Below, piece by piece: positions 40,282-49,021 of a stretch of DNA of 64,000 nt (position 1 is the stretch's first letter; every line of letters begins with the position of its first letter). This stretch comes from Ignatzschineria sp. F8392 (GTDB lineage: Bacteria > Pseudomonadota > Gammaproteobacteria > Cardiobacteriales > Wohlfahrtiimonadaceae): NCBI RefSeq assembly GCF_002252045.1, contig NZ_NEFF01000005.1, forward strand, positions 1-64,000, written 5' to 3'. Below the pieces are notes generated by a model. It did not search any database, was not told the DNA's origin, and was given only the letters and a program-made list of their open reading frames with translations. The translations under genes and the position numbers were made by a program.

Positions 40282-40854
40282 ATGACACGTAAAGTATCCA
40301 CCCCACTTTCTCGCAATGATTGGATTAAAGCGGGCCAACAGATGCTTATTAAGAGCGGTATTGATTCGGTTCGTGTCGAGACATTAGCGCAAAATATCGG
40401 CATTACTCGCGGAAGTTTCTACCATCATTTCAAAGGGCGAAATGAGCTACTCCAAGAGATTTTGCTCGATTGGAAGAGTCGAGCAACCGATCAAGTTATT
40501 CGTCGTTTAAAAAATACCCACTATCCGCCGAAACAGCAGCTAGCCATTATCTTTAATCTCCCAACGCGGGGCGATTCTGCAAAAGGGGCTGCTGACTTTG
40601 AACTTGCAATTAGAGCATGGGCAAGACGAGATAAGATGGCACGAAAGATGATGGAAGAGGTGGATCAATTTCGACTCAACTATATTGAAGAGCTGATCGT
40701 ATCACTTGGCTATAGCGAAAAGGAAGCCGCCCAACGCGCCTTCCTTCTCTACTCCTATCTTGTGACGATCTCTCTCTCCGATCCTAATGATTGGCGTCCT
40801 GGGCTCTTTGAATCAGATGATGAGATCTTCTCACTACTACTTCCGGCACTTTAA
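40282..40854 (+). CDS. TetR-family regulator of the aromatic operon
   Basis: A 190-residue TetR-type regulator with the N-terminal helix-turn-helix at about residues 10-56 (WIKAGQQMLIKSGIDSVRVE, LAQNIGITRGSFYHHFKGRNELL) and a helical ligand-binding part. It is divergent from the aromatic operon, so it most likely controls it and itself. The shared intergenic region carries two related palindromes, also found upstream of the ferredoxin reductase gene. Whether it represses or activates, and which aromatic compound it senses, cannot be told from sequence. Confidence 0.9.
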   Translation: MTRKVSTPLSRNDWIKAGQQMLIKSGIDSVRVETLAQNIGITRGSFYHHFKGRNELLQEILLDWKSRATDQVIRRLKNTHYPPKQQLAIIFNLPTRGDSAKGAADFELAIRAWARRDKMARKMMEEVDQFRLNYIEELIVSLGYSEKEAAQRAFLLYSYLVTISLSDPNDWRPGLFESDDEIFSLLLPAL

Positions 40855-40855
40855 T

Positions 40856-41563
40856 CTACACACCGCGACGATTTCCCCACAATAGCGCATGAAGCTGTGG
40901 GAGAACACGAACATTTTTCAAAATTGTTGAAGCCATCACAACCTCAACAAGCTCACGATAGCGCCTCATTAGATACTCTGCCGTTGCAGCTTCATCTTCT
41001 AAATCGGTCTGATCATTTCCTACTTGCAAAAAGAGAGGAATATTCGGATAACGCTGATAGATCTCTTTGGCATATTGAAGATCTTTTTCATCAAAAATCA
41101 CTACTTTTAGGGAGATATTACGTCCCGATAATTTTGCAATCATCTCTGATAGAATCATAAAATCGGTCTCCATCTGACTCGATGGCGGCTTCGGAGAGAG
41201 CGTAACCTCATCAATGAAGAGTAGTGCATCATTCCACTTAGATCCCTGCGTCTCAATTGCGACCTGATAGCCCTTATTTTGCAATTGCAAGACAAGCTCT
41301 GATAATCCCTTATAGAGGGCTGGATTTCCCCCGCTGATAGTGATGTGATCTGCCCTCTGATCTGCAATTTTGGTCACAGCAGAGACAATAGCCTCCGTAC
41401 TCATCAGTTCAGGTTTCATAGAGCCATCCCAAGTAAATTTGGAATCACACCAAACACACTGATAATCACAAGCGGCTAAACGAATAAAACAGGTTTTACG
41501 ACCGATCACCATTCCCTCGCCTTGAATGGTTGGCCCAAAGATCTCTAAAACAGGAAAGTTCAT
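40856..41563 (-). CDS. queE: 7-carboxy-7-deazaguanine synthase
   Basis: Radical SAM enzyme converting 6-carboxytetrahydropterin to 7-carboxy-7-deazaguanine in queuosine precursor synthesis. The 235-residue protein has the cluster-binding Cx3Cx2C motif as CDYQCVWC in FIRLAACDYQCVWCDSKF, the N-terminal EIFGPTIQGEGMVIG typical of QueE, and the SAM-contacting ITISGGNPAL. It lies one base after queD and overlaps nothing on its other side, where it converges with the TetR gene within 2 bp. Confidence 0.94.
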   Translation of the reverse strand: MNFPVLEIFGPTIQGEGMVIGRKTCFIRLAACDYQCVWCDSKFTWDGSMKPELMSTEAIVSAVTKIADQRADHITISGGNPALYKGLSELVLQLQNKGYQVAIETQGSKWNDALLFIDEVTLSPKPPSSQMETDFMILSEMIAKLSGRNISLKVVIFDEKDLQYAKEIYQRYPNIPLFLQVGNDQTDLEDEAATAEYLMRRYRELVEVVMASTILKNVRVLPQLHALLWGNRRGV

Positions 41564-41986
41564 CTAAAAATCCTCCGCTTGCGGAAGATAACGAACATAA
41601 CTTGTCGGGGTCTCTCTAATTAAAACCTGCAAACAGCGGGGCCGATGCGGTTCTTGATCTAAAGCAGCCTGAATTCTACGCCACGCCATCTCGGCAACAA
41701 CTTCTGTTGAAGGAGGCCGATTTTGAAAATCGGGATGATCATTCATGAGCGTATGATCATAAACGCCATGAAGTAAGGCTTTTAAGGTTTGAAAATTGAT
41801 CAAAAAGCCACACTCATCTAACTCATTTCCCACAATAGTAATATTGGCAAAATAGGTATGACCATGCACATTTTGGCAGACACCCGCAGCTGCATTAGGA
41901 ATAAAGTGAGCGGCGGCAAAATGCATATCTTTATTGAGCTCATAACGAAAATTATGTGCCGGCGTTGGATAAAATTGTTGTAACAT
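41564..41986 (-). CDS. queD: 6-carboxytetrahydropterin synthase
   Basis: Converts dihydroneopterin triphosphate to 6-carboxytetrahydropterin. The 140-residue protein of the PTPS/QueD family has zinc-binding His residues in AAAHFIPN and VHGHTY, the catalytic Cys in AAAGVCQNVHGH and the later catalytic His/Asp area VYDHTLMND. Family-typical RETPTSYVRY ends the protein. It overlaps the queC stop as TAATG, with AAGGAGAAG as ribosome site. Confidence 0.94.
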   Translation of the reverse strand: MLQQFYPTPAHNFRYELNKDMHFAAAHFIPNAAAGVCQNVHGHTYFANITIVGNELDECGFLINFQTLKALLHGVYDHTLMNDHPDFQNRPPSTEVVAEMAWRRIQAALDQEPHRPRCLQVLIRETPTSYVRYLPQAEDF

Positions 41987-42642
41987 TACTTCTCCTTACA
42001 CTGCGCAAGATATTGATTTAAACCATTATTACGTAAAATACAGGCAGGACATTCCCCACAACCTGAGGCAGGAATACCGTTATAGCAGGTAAGCGTTCTA
42101 TCTTGTATATAATCGAATGCACCTAACTGATCCGCTAATGCCCAAACGGCAGCTTTATCACGCCACATTAGAGGCGCATGAAGCTCAAAAGAAGCATCCA
42201 TAGCTAAATTCAAGGTGACATTTAATGATTTGATAAAATTATCTCGACAATCAGGATAGCCACTAAAGTCGGTTTCACTAACCCCGACAATAATATGTTG
42301 AGCCATACGCTGATAAGCCACCATTGCGGCGATGGAGAAAAAGAGATGATTCCGCCCTGGAACAAATGTTGATGGAGGTTCACCATCATGACTCTCAATT
42401 GCGAGATTCTCATCTGTAAGGGCATTTTTTGTTAGCCGGGAGAAGAGATCTAATTCAAAAACAATCAACTCAACATCAAGCTCTTTAGCGATTGCCTTTG
42501 CATGATCAACTTCATTACTATGACGCTGTCCATAATCAAAAGTTAATGCGATAACATCTTTAAATCGCTCTTTTGCCCAAAATAGACAGGTTGTACTATC
42601 TTGACCGCCACTAAATACGACGATCGCACGATTTTGATTCAT
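41986..42642 (-). CDS. queC: 7-cyano-7-deazaguanine synthase
   Basis: ATP-dependent formation of preQ0 from 7-carboxy-7-deazaguanine and ammonia. The 218-residue protein has the PP-loop VVFSGGQDSTTCLFWA near the N-terminus, TFDYGQRHSNE, FVPGRNHLFFSIAA, and the zinc-binding cysteines in LTCYNG and SGCGECPACILR. The open frame extends to 42717, but the extra 25 codons lie in the leader RNA; ATG at 42642 follows AAGGAG by seven bases and gives the family start MNQNRAIVVFSGG. First gene of queC-queD-queE, preceded by a preQ1 riboswitch that overlaps its ribosome site. Confidence 0.96.
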   Translation of the reverse strand: MNQNRAIVVFSGGQDSTTCLFWAKERFKDVIALTFDYGQRHSNEVDHAKAIAKELDVELIVFELDLFSRLTKNALTDENLAIESHDGEPPSTFVPGRNHLFFSIAAMVAYQRMAQHIIVGVSETDFSGYPDCRDNFIKSLNVTLNLAMDASFELHAPLMWRDKAAVWALADQLGAFDYIQDRTLTCYNGIPASGCGECPACILRNNGLNQYLAQCKEK

Positions 42643-42649
42643 ATCGAAT

Positions 42650-42690
42650 CTCCTTAGTTTTTTATAGAGGGTTGCGCTAATACCTCTGCT
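42650..42690 (-). promoter_or_regulatory. preQ1-I riboswitch in the queC leader
   Basis: Read on the minus strand the leader has GCAGAGGTATTAGC, then CAACCCTCTATAAAAAACT and AAGGAG just before queC. The first stem is AGAGG (42683-42687) with CCTCT (42666-42670); the A-rich tail after it and the following CTAAGGAG match the preQ1-I aptamer, in which the tail folds back as a pseudoknot. Because the queC Shine-Dalgarno (42650-42655) is part of the pseudoknotted segment, bound preQ1 should block translation of queC and, by coupling, queD and queE. It closely follows the well-known consensus; binding itself is inferred. Confidence 0.92.
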
Positions 42691-43013
42691 TTTTTTAGCG
42701 TTTGTGAAGTATATCAAAAATGATCATGATGGCAATTCCCTTCACATTCCCCCTTTAAATTCTTTTTATAACACTACTCAATTTAAAACAGAGCTCATCA
42801 AAATGGATCATTAACTCTTTTGATCTCATCCTAATCTCTGAAAAGAGCGATAACCTTCCCTCTAGAGATGACAAACTCTTAGATGCTTTTATAGAAAAAT
42901 ACAAGAAAATATTAGAAAAACGCCTAGCAATAAGCGCTATCAATAAAGATATGACATCAAGCTTTAGTGAGAAATATCTATACAAAAAAGAGATTAAATA
43001 GTAGAAATAGCGA
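42691..43013. other. Spacer between the queC leader and the antC terminator
   Basis: About 320 bp without an accepted gene. A minus-strand open frame (42755-43030) uses a TTG start inside the downstream terminator hairpin and has no ribosome site, so it was not annotated. The queC promoter should lie just upstream of 42690. Confidence 0.4.
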
Positions 43014-43066
43014 TAAAAAAGAGCCGACAAATTGCAATATTAGCTATCGTCGGCTCTCATTTTTAA
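43014..43066. terminator. Terminator downstream of antC
   Basis: Perfect 8-bp stem GAGCCGAC (43021-43028) and GTCGGCTC (43049-43056) with a 20-nt loop, A-run on the left and ATTTTT on the right. On the minus strand it ends antC transcription with a TTTTTT tail. Confidence 0.75.
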
Positions 43067-43228
43067 TGATATTGATCAATTCATGTAATTGACAGAAATT
43101 ATTTAGGAATACTTAAATACTTAGAAGTATTATCCTAATACCCCCCTACTATTCACCTGATCCCCTGCATGCAATCATGCAATCATTAAAATAGACTATG
43201 AATGCTCTATTTTTAGAGTTCCCTATCA

Positions 43229-44242
43229 CTAACTTGCAACAAAACGTTCAAAATAGATATTACAAGGCGCAATCTCTTCCTTTAAGGCAACCCAAGACTC
43301 TACAGAAGAGACTAATCCTGGCGGACCACAAATATAGAGGTCAAATGGATTCTTGATAAAGTCAAGATCAATATGATCAACCACGAAACCTCTTTTCCCA
43401 CTCCACTCTTTAGCGCCCTCACTTAAAATGACATCAAATTGAAAATCAGGAAGAAGCTTTTGATACGTTTCTAATTGTGACAACGCGCAGAGATCCTCTT
43501 CTCGGCGGACTCCATAAAGCATACGAATCGGAGGTAATGCAGCCGGATCCATTTTAGCTAATTGCTCCAACATACTTAAGATTGCTGAAAGCCCTGTTCC
43601 GCCTGCAATAAGTAGTAGCGGCCTCTCTATCTCTCTAAGATAAAAAACACCATAGGGTAATGTTAACTGTAATTGATCTCCTATCTGGCATCGATCACGT
43701 AGATAATTACTCATCACCCCATCAGGTAATAATCGTAAAAGAAAATTTACCTTACCATTTTCTACCTCTGCATTAACAAAAGAGTAAGCTCGACTCTCAT
43801 CACTGCCAGGAATCGTAATATGTGCATATTGCCCAGGAAGATAGGAGATTTTATCCTCTTCTTTCAGCGTCACCTCCATCATCACTGCGCTATCTGCTAT
43901 AGCGGTTATCTGGCTAACCTCAGCAGTCACTGACTTTGATTCAACATTACAGATTGAAGAATCAATATCGAAATAGAAAGAAGCTGGTGATTGCAGAGTC
44001 GTCTGACAAGAGAGAATATAACCTCCGTTAATCTCTCCATCACTTAAAGCATCTTCATCACAATATTCCATCTCAATCTTGCCTGAATCACAGCGACAAC
44101 GACAGGTGGCACAGACACCTTCTCGGCAATCTAAGGGAAGACTGACTCCATTCCTAAAAGCAGCATCAAGCAGTTTTTCACTCTGTGCAACATCAAATAC
44201 TTTTGTTACTCCATCACGAAATATAATTGCGGCTGTATACAT
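43229..44242 (-). CDS. antC: Anthranilate/benzoate dioxygenase reductase component
   Basis: Single-protein electron donor (NADH to FAD to 2Fe-2S) for the AntAB/BenAB-type oxygenase. The 337-residue protein has an N-terminal plant-type ferredoxin with cysteines in CREGVCATCRCRC and ILSCQT, an FAD domain with RAYSFVNAE (usually RxYS) and an NAD domain with LIAGGTGLSAILSMLEQL and CGPPGLVSSV. This fused ferredoxin-reductase is the class IB arrangement of benzoate and anthranilate 1,2-dioxygenases. Last gene of antA-antB-antC. No benD-like dihydrodiol dehydrogenase follows, which favours anthranilate, whose dioxygenation gives catechol directly. Confidence 0.88.
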   Translation of the reverse strand: MYTAAIIFRDGVTKVFDVAQSEKLLDAAFRNGVSLPLDCREGVCATCRCRCDSGKIEMEYCDEDALSDGEINGGYILSCQTTLQSPASFYFDIDSSICNVESKSVTAEVSQITAIADSAVMMEVTLKEEDKISYLPGQYAHITIPGSDESRAYSFVNAEVENGKVNFLLRLLPDGVMSNYLRDRCQIGDQLQLTLPYGVFYLREIERPLLLIAGGTGLSAILSMLEQLAKMDPAALPPIRMLYGVRREEDLCALSQLETYQKLLPDFQFDVILSEGAKEWSGKRGFVVDHIDLDFIKNPFDLYICGPPGLVSSVESWVALKEEIAPCNIYFERFVAS

Positions 44243-44251
44243 CTTTGCCCC

Positions 44252-44755
44252 CTATACGTGATAGAAATCTAAGACTGAATCGATCTTATCATTAAGTAAA
44301 ATGACCTGCTTATATGCTATCTTCCATAAATTATCTACTTTAATAAGATCGTAATAGGCATAACCAAAAAAGGTTCCTGCAACACCAAATCGGTAATAAT
44401 GCGTCACCCAATTGACCTTTACCTTATAGAGATCATCTTCTTGGTGATAACGAATATTGTTGAGCATATGCGATGTCCGAGGCATCGGTGTTGAGGCCGC
44501 TGATTTTCCTGTTCTAATACGAAAAACTCGATCTTCTAATCCGCCTCTATTTGCATAATACATCAGTGACATCTCTCGCTTAGGATCAGTAGTATAACGA
44601 TGCTCATCTAACCACTGCGGAATATGAAAAGTGACATTCTCACTATAATAATCAAGATATCGATCCCAATCTTGGTTATCACAGGCTTCTGCAACATCAT
44701 ATAGAAACTGTTCGATCTCTACTTGTGTCTCAATATTAAAATTTTTCTTTTTCAT
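44252..44755 (-). CDS. antB: Anthranilate/benzoate dioxygenase small subunit
   Basis: Beta subunit (167 residues) of the ring-hydroxylating oxygenase, NTF2-like fold. Family features include QFLYDVAEACDNQDWDRYLDYYSENVTFHIPQW and the RTSHMLNNIRY segment followed by the YRFGVAGTFFGYAYYDL beta region. It lies 18 bp after antA and 9 bp before antC. It supports trimer assembly and has no iron ligands. Anthranilate versus benzoate specificity is judged from the gene set, not from this protein. Confidence 0.88.
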   Translation of the reverse strand: MKKKNFNIETQVEIEQFLYDVAEACDNQDWDRYLDYYSENVTFHIPQWLDEHRYTTDPKREMSLMYYANRGGLEDRVFRIRTGKSAASTPMPRTSHMLNNIRYHQEDDLYKVKVNWVTHYYRFGVAGTFFGYAYYDLIKVDNLWKIAYKQVILLNDKIDSVLDFYHV

Positions 44756-44773
44756 TCAAGTATCTCCCTAAGA

Positions 44774-46180
44774 TTATTTTGTATTCATCATCTGAGTATT
44801 TTCTGCTGCTATCTTCTCCTCTAAACCAGCTAATAATTTCTGTTGCCAGGCAGAGTGCTGATTAACATACAATCCCTCTTGGGTGATTTCTGTGCCGGTA
44901 ATGACAGGATTAATTCCTAAAATTTCACTATTTTTAGATGGGCCATAATTCCATAGATGATGCCCACGGGAGATATCACTCCATTTTGCAGCACGAGCTT
45001 CAAATCCTCTTTGTGATTCTCTAAACTCAACAAGATCATCCGGGGTTCCCATTCCAGAAACATTAAAGAAATCTTCAAATTGACGAATACGACTCTCTCT
45101 ATCAGCATCACTCTCCCCTTTCACCCCTAAACAAAGGCTGATTACCTCCGTCTTATTCCAGGCTATAGGGCGAATAATTCGAAGCTGTGAGCTGATCTGA
45201 TCCATAAAGAAGAGACTTGGATAGATATTTAGATTACGTAAACGATGCATTGTCCACTGAGCACGCTCTTTATCATACTTTTCATAAAGGCGAGCCATAA
45301 TTTTGTCATATCCTGGCCGCACATCTGCTGCATTGGGCATATCACTAAAGAGAACACTATGCCCATTTTTAAATGAGAACCAGCCATCATCTGTATCAGC
45401 ATCTCCTGCACCTAACTTGCTATAATCTAAGGTCTCGGCGCCTTTGATATTTTTCTCTGCCTCTATCTGCTGACGATGCTTTACTGTCGAGACGTAATTG
45501 TAGTGAACGGTACTCACATGATAGCCATCTAAGCCATTTTCATTTTGAAGCTTCCAGTTACCATCAAAAGTATAATTGGATTGACCTGGAACGACTTCGA
45601 GCTCTCCCGTTTCAGATTGCTCTACCATCATGTCAAAAAAGAGCTTAGTATCTCCTAAAAACTCCTCTAATGACTCCTCTCCTTCTGGATCGAGATTAAC
45701 AAAAACAAAGCCTTTGTAACTCTCAATTCTTGACTTTGCCAACCCCCTCTTTGCCTTATCAAAACATTCATCATATTGATCCGGTGCTTTTACCTTCACA
45801 AGATCACCATTAGATTTATAGCACCAAGCATGAAATGGGCAAGTAAATGTACTCTGGTTACCTGCAGAGACTCGTGTTAATGTTGCACCTCGATGTTGAC
45901 AGGTGTTTGCTAGAGCATTTAGCTCCCCTTTGCCATCTCGTGTAATAATAAGTGGCTGACGCCCTGCTTGCATCGTAATAAAATCATGTTTATTCGCTAA
46001 TTGACTCTCATGGCAAGCAAATATCCATTGTTTTTCAAAAATAAGCTCCATCTCTAGATCAAAAAGTTCTTCATCCGTAAACATCTCTCGTGCAATTCTA
46101 TATCGTCCCTCTTCAGGATTGAAATCGAGGCAATTTGTTACAAAATCTTTCCAATCTCTTAAACTTCGTTCTACTCTCAT
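44774..46180 (-). CDS. antA: Anthranilate/benzoate dioxygenase large subunit
   Basis: Catalytic subunit (468 residues) of an anthranilate or benzoate 1,2-dioxygenase. The Rieske site is CQHRGATLTR with CPFHAWCY; the mononuclear iron site is NENGLDGYHVSTVHYNYVST with two His, plus a later acidic ligand. The long form and FVFVNLDPEGEESLEEFLG are typical of BenA/AntA. The most likely reaction is anthranilate + O2 + NADH to catechol + CO2 + ammonia, because no benD is present. GGAGG ribosome site nine bases before ATG. A divergent BenM-like LysR regulator and its probable operator lie upstream. No catechol-degrading cat genes follow in the window. Confidence 0.9.
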   Translation of the reverse strand: MRVERSLRDWKDFVTNCLDFNPEEGRYRIAREMFTDEELFDLEMELIFEKQWIFACHESQLANKHDFITMQAGRQPLIITRDGKGELNALANTCQHRGATLTRVSAGNQSTFTCPFHAWCYKSNGDLVKVKAPDQYDECFDKAKRGLAKSRIESYKGFVFVNLDPEGEESLEEFLGDTKLFFDMMVEQSETGELEVVPGQSNYTFDGNWKLQNENGLDGYHVSTVHYNYVSTVKHRQQIEAEKNIKGAETLDYSKLGAGDADTDDGWFSFKNGHSVLFSDMPNAADVRPGYDKIMARLYEKYDKERAQWTMHRLRNLNIYPSLFFMDQISSQLRIIRPIAWNKTEVISLCLGVKGESDADRESRIRQFEDFFNVSGMGTPDDLVEFRESQRGFEARAAKWSDISRGHHLWNYGPSKNSEILGINPVITGTEITQEGLYVNQHSAWQQKLLAGLEEKIAAENTQMMNTK

Positions 46181-46710
46181 AGTGAATATCCTCCAATTAT
46201 TATTGTTGTTATGATTTCTATTTTGATTTTTAGATCATTACCTAATAACTATCTACGAGTTATCACGGCAATCTACAGAAACCTTTTACTAGTCACTTTT
46301 AGTCTGTTGCTTTTAGTCTGTTAAATGAACTTGATGAAATAATTCTCTAGATCACACCTGTTTAAAACCTTTTTAGAAAAATGTTCTTAGAAAGAGTATT
46401 TGATCTATATCATTTCATCCATACTAATAAAGTATCTACCTTATTAATTCTGCTACTTAGAGATATGAAGCATTACCATCACTGCCATCATAAAGAATCT
46501 TTTTTGCCTCTTTTTCCAACAATGATGGGTTAAAAAACATTTCCCTTTTCCTCTCTTTATAGTTGTCTTTCCTTTGCAATCACTGCTATCTTAAAATTAG
46601 ATAATAAAAATAATGATAGAGATTACCTGCTTCGTATCTAAGAATAAGATTCTTCTCTTTATCTTGTCTAAGGTTATTTAGATATGAATCAATGCAGAAA
46701 AGGTATCGAT
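46181..46710. promoter_or_regulatory. antA-LysR divergent regulatory region
   Basis: A roughly 500-bp AT-rich spacer containing an ATAC-N7-GTAT site (46421-46435, listed separately) and, at about 46285-46321, a tandem pair of CTTTTAGTCTGTTG-like 14-bp units. No gene seen. Confidence 0.5.
46421..46435. promoter_or_regulatory. BenM/CatM-type LysR operator (ATAC-N7-GTAT)
   Basis: ATACTAATAAAGTAT at 46421-46435 exactly matches the ATAC-N7-GTAT consensus bound by BenM and CatM. It is about 240 bp upstream of antA and about 250 bp upstream of the LysR gene. A one-mismatch relative, ATAC-N7-GTCT, occurs at 47669-47683 before the permease gene. Confidence 0.7.
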
Positions 46711-47646
46711 ATGGAACTCAAACAATTGGAATATTTTATTGCCGTAGCTGATGAATTAAGCTTTACCAAAGCGGCGCAGAAACTATTTATCACCCAGCCT
46801 CCTCTTAGTAGACAGATACAACAACTAGAAGAAGAGATAGATGCAAAGCTCTTCTATCGAAAATCACGCTCCATCGAGCTTACGGAAGCAGGCCTTTTTT
46901 TCTATAAACACGCTAAAAACATCTTACAGATCTCTGAAGAAGCAAAGTTGATGACTCGCAGAATCGGCTCTCAAAAAAAGGAGTTTAAATTAGGCTTTGT
47001 CGGCTCAACACTTTTTGGATATCTCCCACAAATTATTTGTGGGATCAGGCTTGCACACCCAGAATTTAAAATATTGATTGAAGAGATGGGGACACCCACT
47101 CAAATTGATGCTCTAAAATCAGGTGTGATTGAGGTAGGTTTTGGCAGGATGCCCATAGAGGATCCCACTATTACAAATATTGTATTACGACGAGAACCTC
47201 TTGTGGTTGCAACACCGCTTAACCACCCATTCTCACAAAGAGATACGCCTATTAAACTTTCAGAACTAATAGAAGAGACCATTATCCTCTCTCGCGTTAA
47301 GGATCGCTCACCTAGCTATTCCACCTTAATCATAGAGGCTTTTAAACAACGTCGATTGCCATTACCAACCATGCGAGAAGAAGGAGATCTACAATTTGCC
47401 TTAGGATTAGTTGCCGCCGGAGAAGGTATCTCTATCGTCCCTACTAGTTACCAAAAAATAAAATTTAACGTTATCTACCATCCCCTAGAAGATCCCACAT
47501 TAGCAGCTGCAATTATTATGAACTTTCGTAAAGATGATCATTCTCTTTTGATCGAGTCTCTTCTAAAAATCATCTATGGCCTCTATGAGAACGATGGCAT
47601 CTATTATGAAAAGAGCACTCCTTTTAGAAATAGTTTTGATTCATAG
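46711..47646 (+). CDS. LysR-family regulator, BenM/CatM-like
   Basis: A LysR-type activator or repressor probably controlling antABC and possibly the permease-amidohydrolase pair. The helix-turn-helix spans about residues 1-60 from MELKQLEYFIAVADELSFTK, with AAQKLFITQPPLSRQIQQLEEE and LTEAG, followed by an effector domain beginning FKLGFVGSTLFGYLPQI. The open frame starts at 46684, but ATG at 46711 gives the standard LysR N-terminus with an AAAGG ribosome site; the earlier ATG remains possible (nine more residues). BenM and CatM sense muconate and benzoate; the effector here is unknown. Confidence 0.88.
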   Translation: MELKQLEYFIAVADELSFTKAAQKLFITQPPLSRQIQQLEEEIDAKLFYRKSRSIELTEAGLFFYKHAKNILQISEEAKLMTRRIGSQKKEFKLGFVGSTLFGYLPQIICGIRLAHPEFKILIEEMGTPTQIDALKSGVIEVGFGRMPIEDPTITNIVLRREPLVVATPLNHPFSQRDTPIKLSELIEETIILSRVKDRSPSYSTLIIEAFKQRRLPLPTMREEGDLQFALGLVAAGEGISIVPTSYQKIKFNVIYHPLEDPTLAAAIIMNFRKDDHSLLIESLLKIIYGLYENDGIYYEKSTPFRNSFDS

Positions 47647-47782
47647 TATACCTTTTAAGAATCACTCAATACATAAATTGTCTTGGAAATATATAAAAAT
47701 TTCACCTATAAGGTAATGAGCCACTGAATAAAAAGTTAGCAATAAAGTAATTATAATAATTTATAAAAATGGGGATATATAT

Positions 47783-49009
47783 ATGCAAATAACCGCAATG
47801 TTTGCTTTTGGCATAATAGTTGTATTACAGGCATTTGGAGATCTTTTATCAGCAAAAACAAATGGAAAGCTTCCCTCTATCTTTGTAACAGCTATATTAT
47901 TTTTAATTGGATTTTGGACTGTTATTCCTACGGAGATTATTCATGTCGTAGGAGGAAAAGAAGTTAAATCAACACTACTAAACATATCTGGAATTAGCGG
48001 AACCCTCTTCACATTACTTCTAACTTTATTAGTAACTAGCATGGGAAGTCTAATGTCGATCAAAGAATTAATTAGTCAGTGGAAAACTGTCATTATAGGA
48101 GTAATGTCTTTGGTTGGAGTGATGATATTCGCTTATTTTATAGGCGGAGTGATTTTTGGAAAAGAATATGGATTAGTTGTTGCACCGCCATTAGCTGGTG
48201 GACTTGCCTCCATGGATATAATGGTTAAAGCTGCAAACTCCATCGGACGAGAAGATCTTGCCATTACTGCTGCAATCGTTTTTTCAATACAAGGTCTTGT
48301 TGGATATCCCATCATGACTTATGCCTTAAGATGGCAATCAAAATATATTCTAGAAAAATTTAGAGCCGGATCATTAAGAATAATAGAGCCTGAAGAATTA
48401 AATTCAAAAGTAGAAAATACCCCTATAAAAATATTCCCCACATTCTCACAGAAATATTTAACTCCTACCGTTTTGATTGCCAAAGTGGCAATCGTAAGCT
48501 GGATAGCCGAACTAATTTCTCGCATGACTGGAGGGGCTATTCATACTTATGTTGTCTGTTTGCTACTTGGAATTATAGCATCTGAATTGGGCTTTTTAGA
48601 TAAAAAAATATTCAGCAAAAGTGAAACAATGGGATTATTAATGGTTCTATTAATGGGCTTTGTTTTTGGAGGATTAGCTTCAGCAACACCACAAAAAATT
48701 ATACAAGTAGCCATCCCTTTGTTTGGGACAATGATAGTAGGGGTTTCAGGCATTATTATATTTGGAATCATTACCGGGAAAATATTTAAAGAGACCTGGA
48801 TGATGTCAACGGCAATAGCAATTAACTGTTTGTGCGGTTTCCCACCCAATTATATTTTAACCAAAGAAGCATCTAGAGCCATAGCAAAAAATGATGAGGA
48901 GTACAACATATTAATGCAAGAAATGCTACCTAAGGTATTAGTAGGAGGGTTTGTCACAGTAACTGTAGGCTCAGTATTTGTAGCTAGTATATTTTCTAAA
49001 TTAATGTAA
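47783..49009 (+). CDS. Predicted inner-membrane permease of unassigned family
   Basis: A 408-residue polytopic protein with about ten to eleven hydrophobic segments. Conspicuous stretches are VVAPPLAGGLASMDIMVKAANSIGRED in the first half and LVVLLMGFVFGG-like glycine-rich helices in the second, an arrangement reminiscent of secondary anion transporters, but I do not recognise the family with confidence. It is 12 bp upstream of the M20 amidohydrolase gene and clearly co-transcribed. Strongly AT-rich coding, with many AAA/ATA/TTA codons compared with the neighbouring ant and que genes. Most likely imports the substrate of the amidohydrolase. Confidence 0.6.
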   Translation: MQITAMFAFGIIVVLQAFGDLLSAKTNGKLPSIFVTAILFLIGFWTVIPTEIIHVVGGKEVKSTLLNISGISGTLFTLLLTLLVTSMGSLMSIKELISQWKTVIIGVMSLVGVMIFAYFIGGVIFGKEYGLVVAPPLAGGLASMDIMVKAANSIGREDLAITAAIVFSIQGLVGYPIMTYALRWQSKYILEKFRAGSLRIIEPEELNSKVENTPIKIFPTFSQKYLTPTVLIAKVAIVSWIAELISRMTGGAIHTYVVCLLLGIIASELGFLDKKIFSKSETMGLLMVLLMGFVFGGLASATPQKIIQVAIPLFGTMIVGVSGIIIFGIITGKIFKETWMMSTAIAINCLCGFPPNYILTKEASRAIAKNDEEYNILMQEMLPKVLVGGFVTVTVGSVFVASIFSKLM

Positions 49010-49021
49010 AGGATTAGTATT

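Noticed and set aside
42755-43030. Minus-strand open frame of 91 codons
   Set aside because: TTG start lies inside the antC terminator hairpin, no ribosome site, and a Ser/Leu/Phe-rich product typical of AT-rich non-coding DNA.
43229-46180. Benzoate dioxygenase benABC
   Set aside because: Possible by sequence, but no benD dehydrogenase follows, so anthranilate is favoured; not fully excluded.
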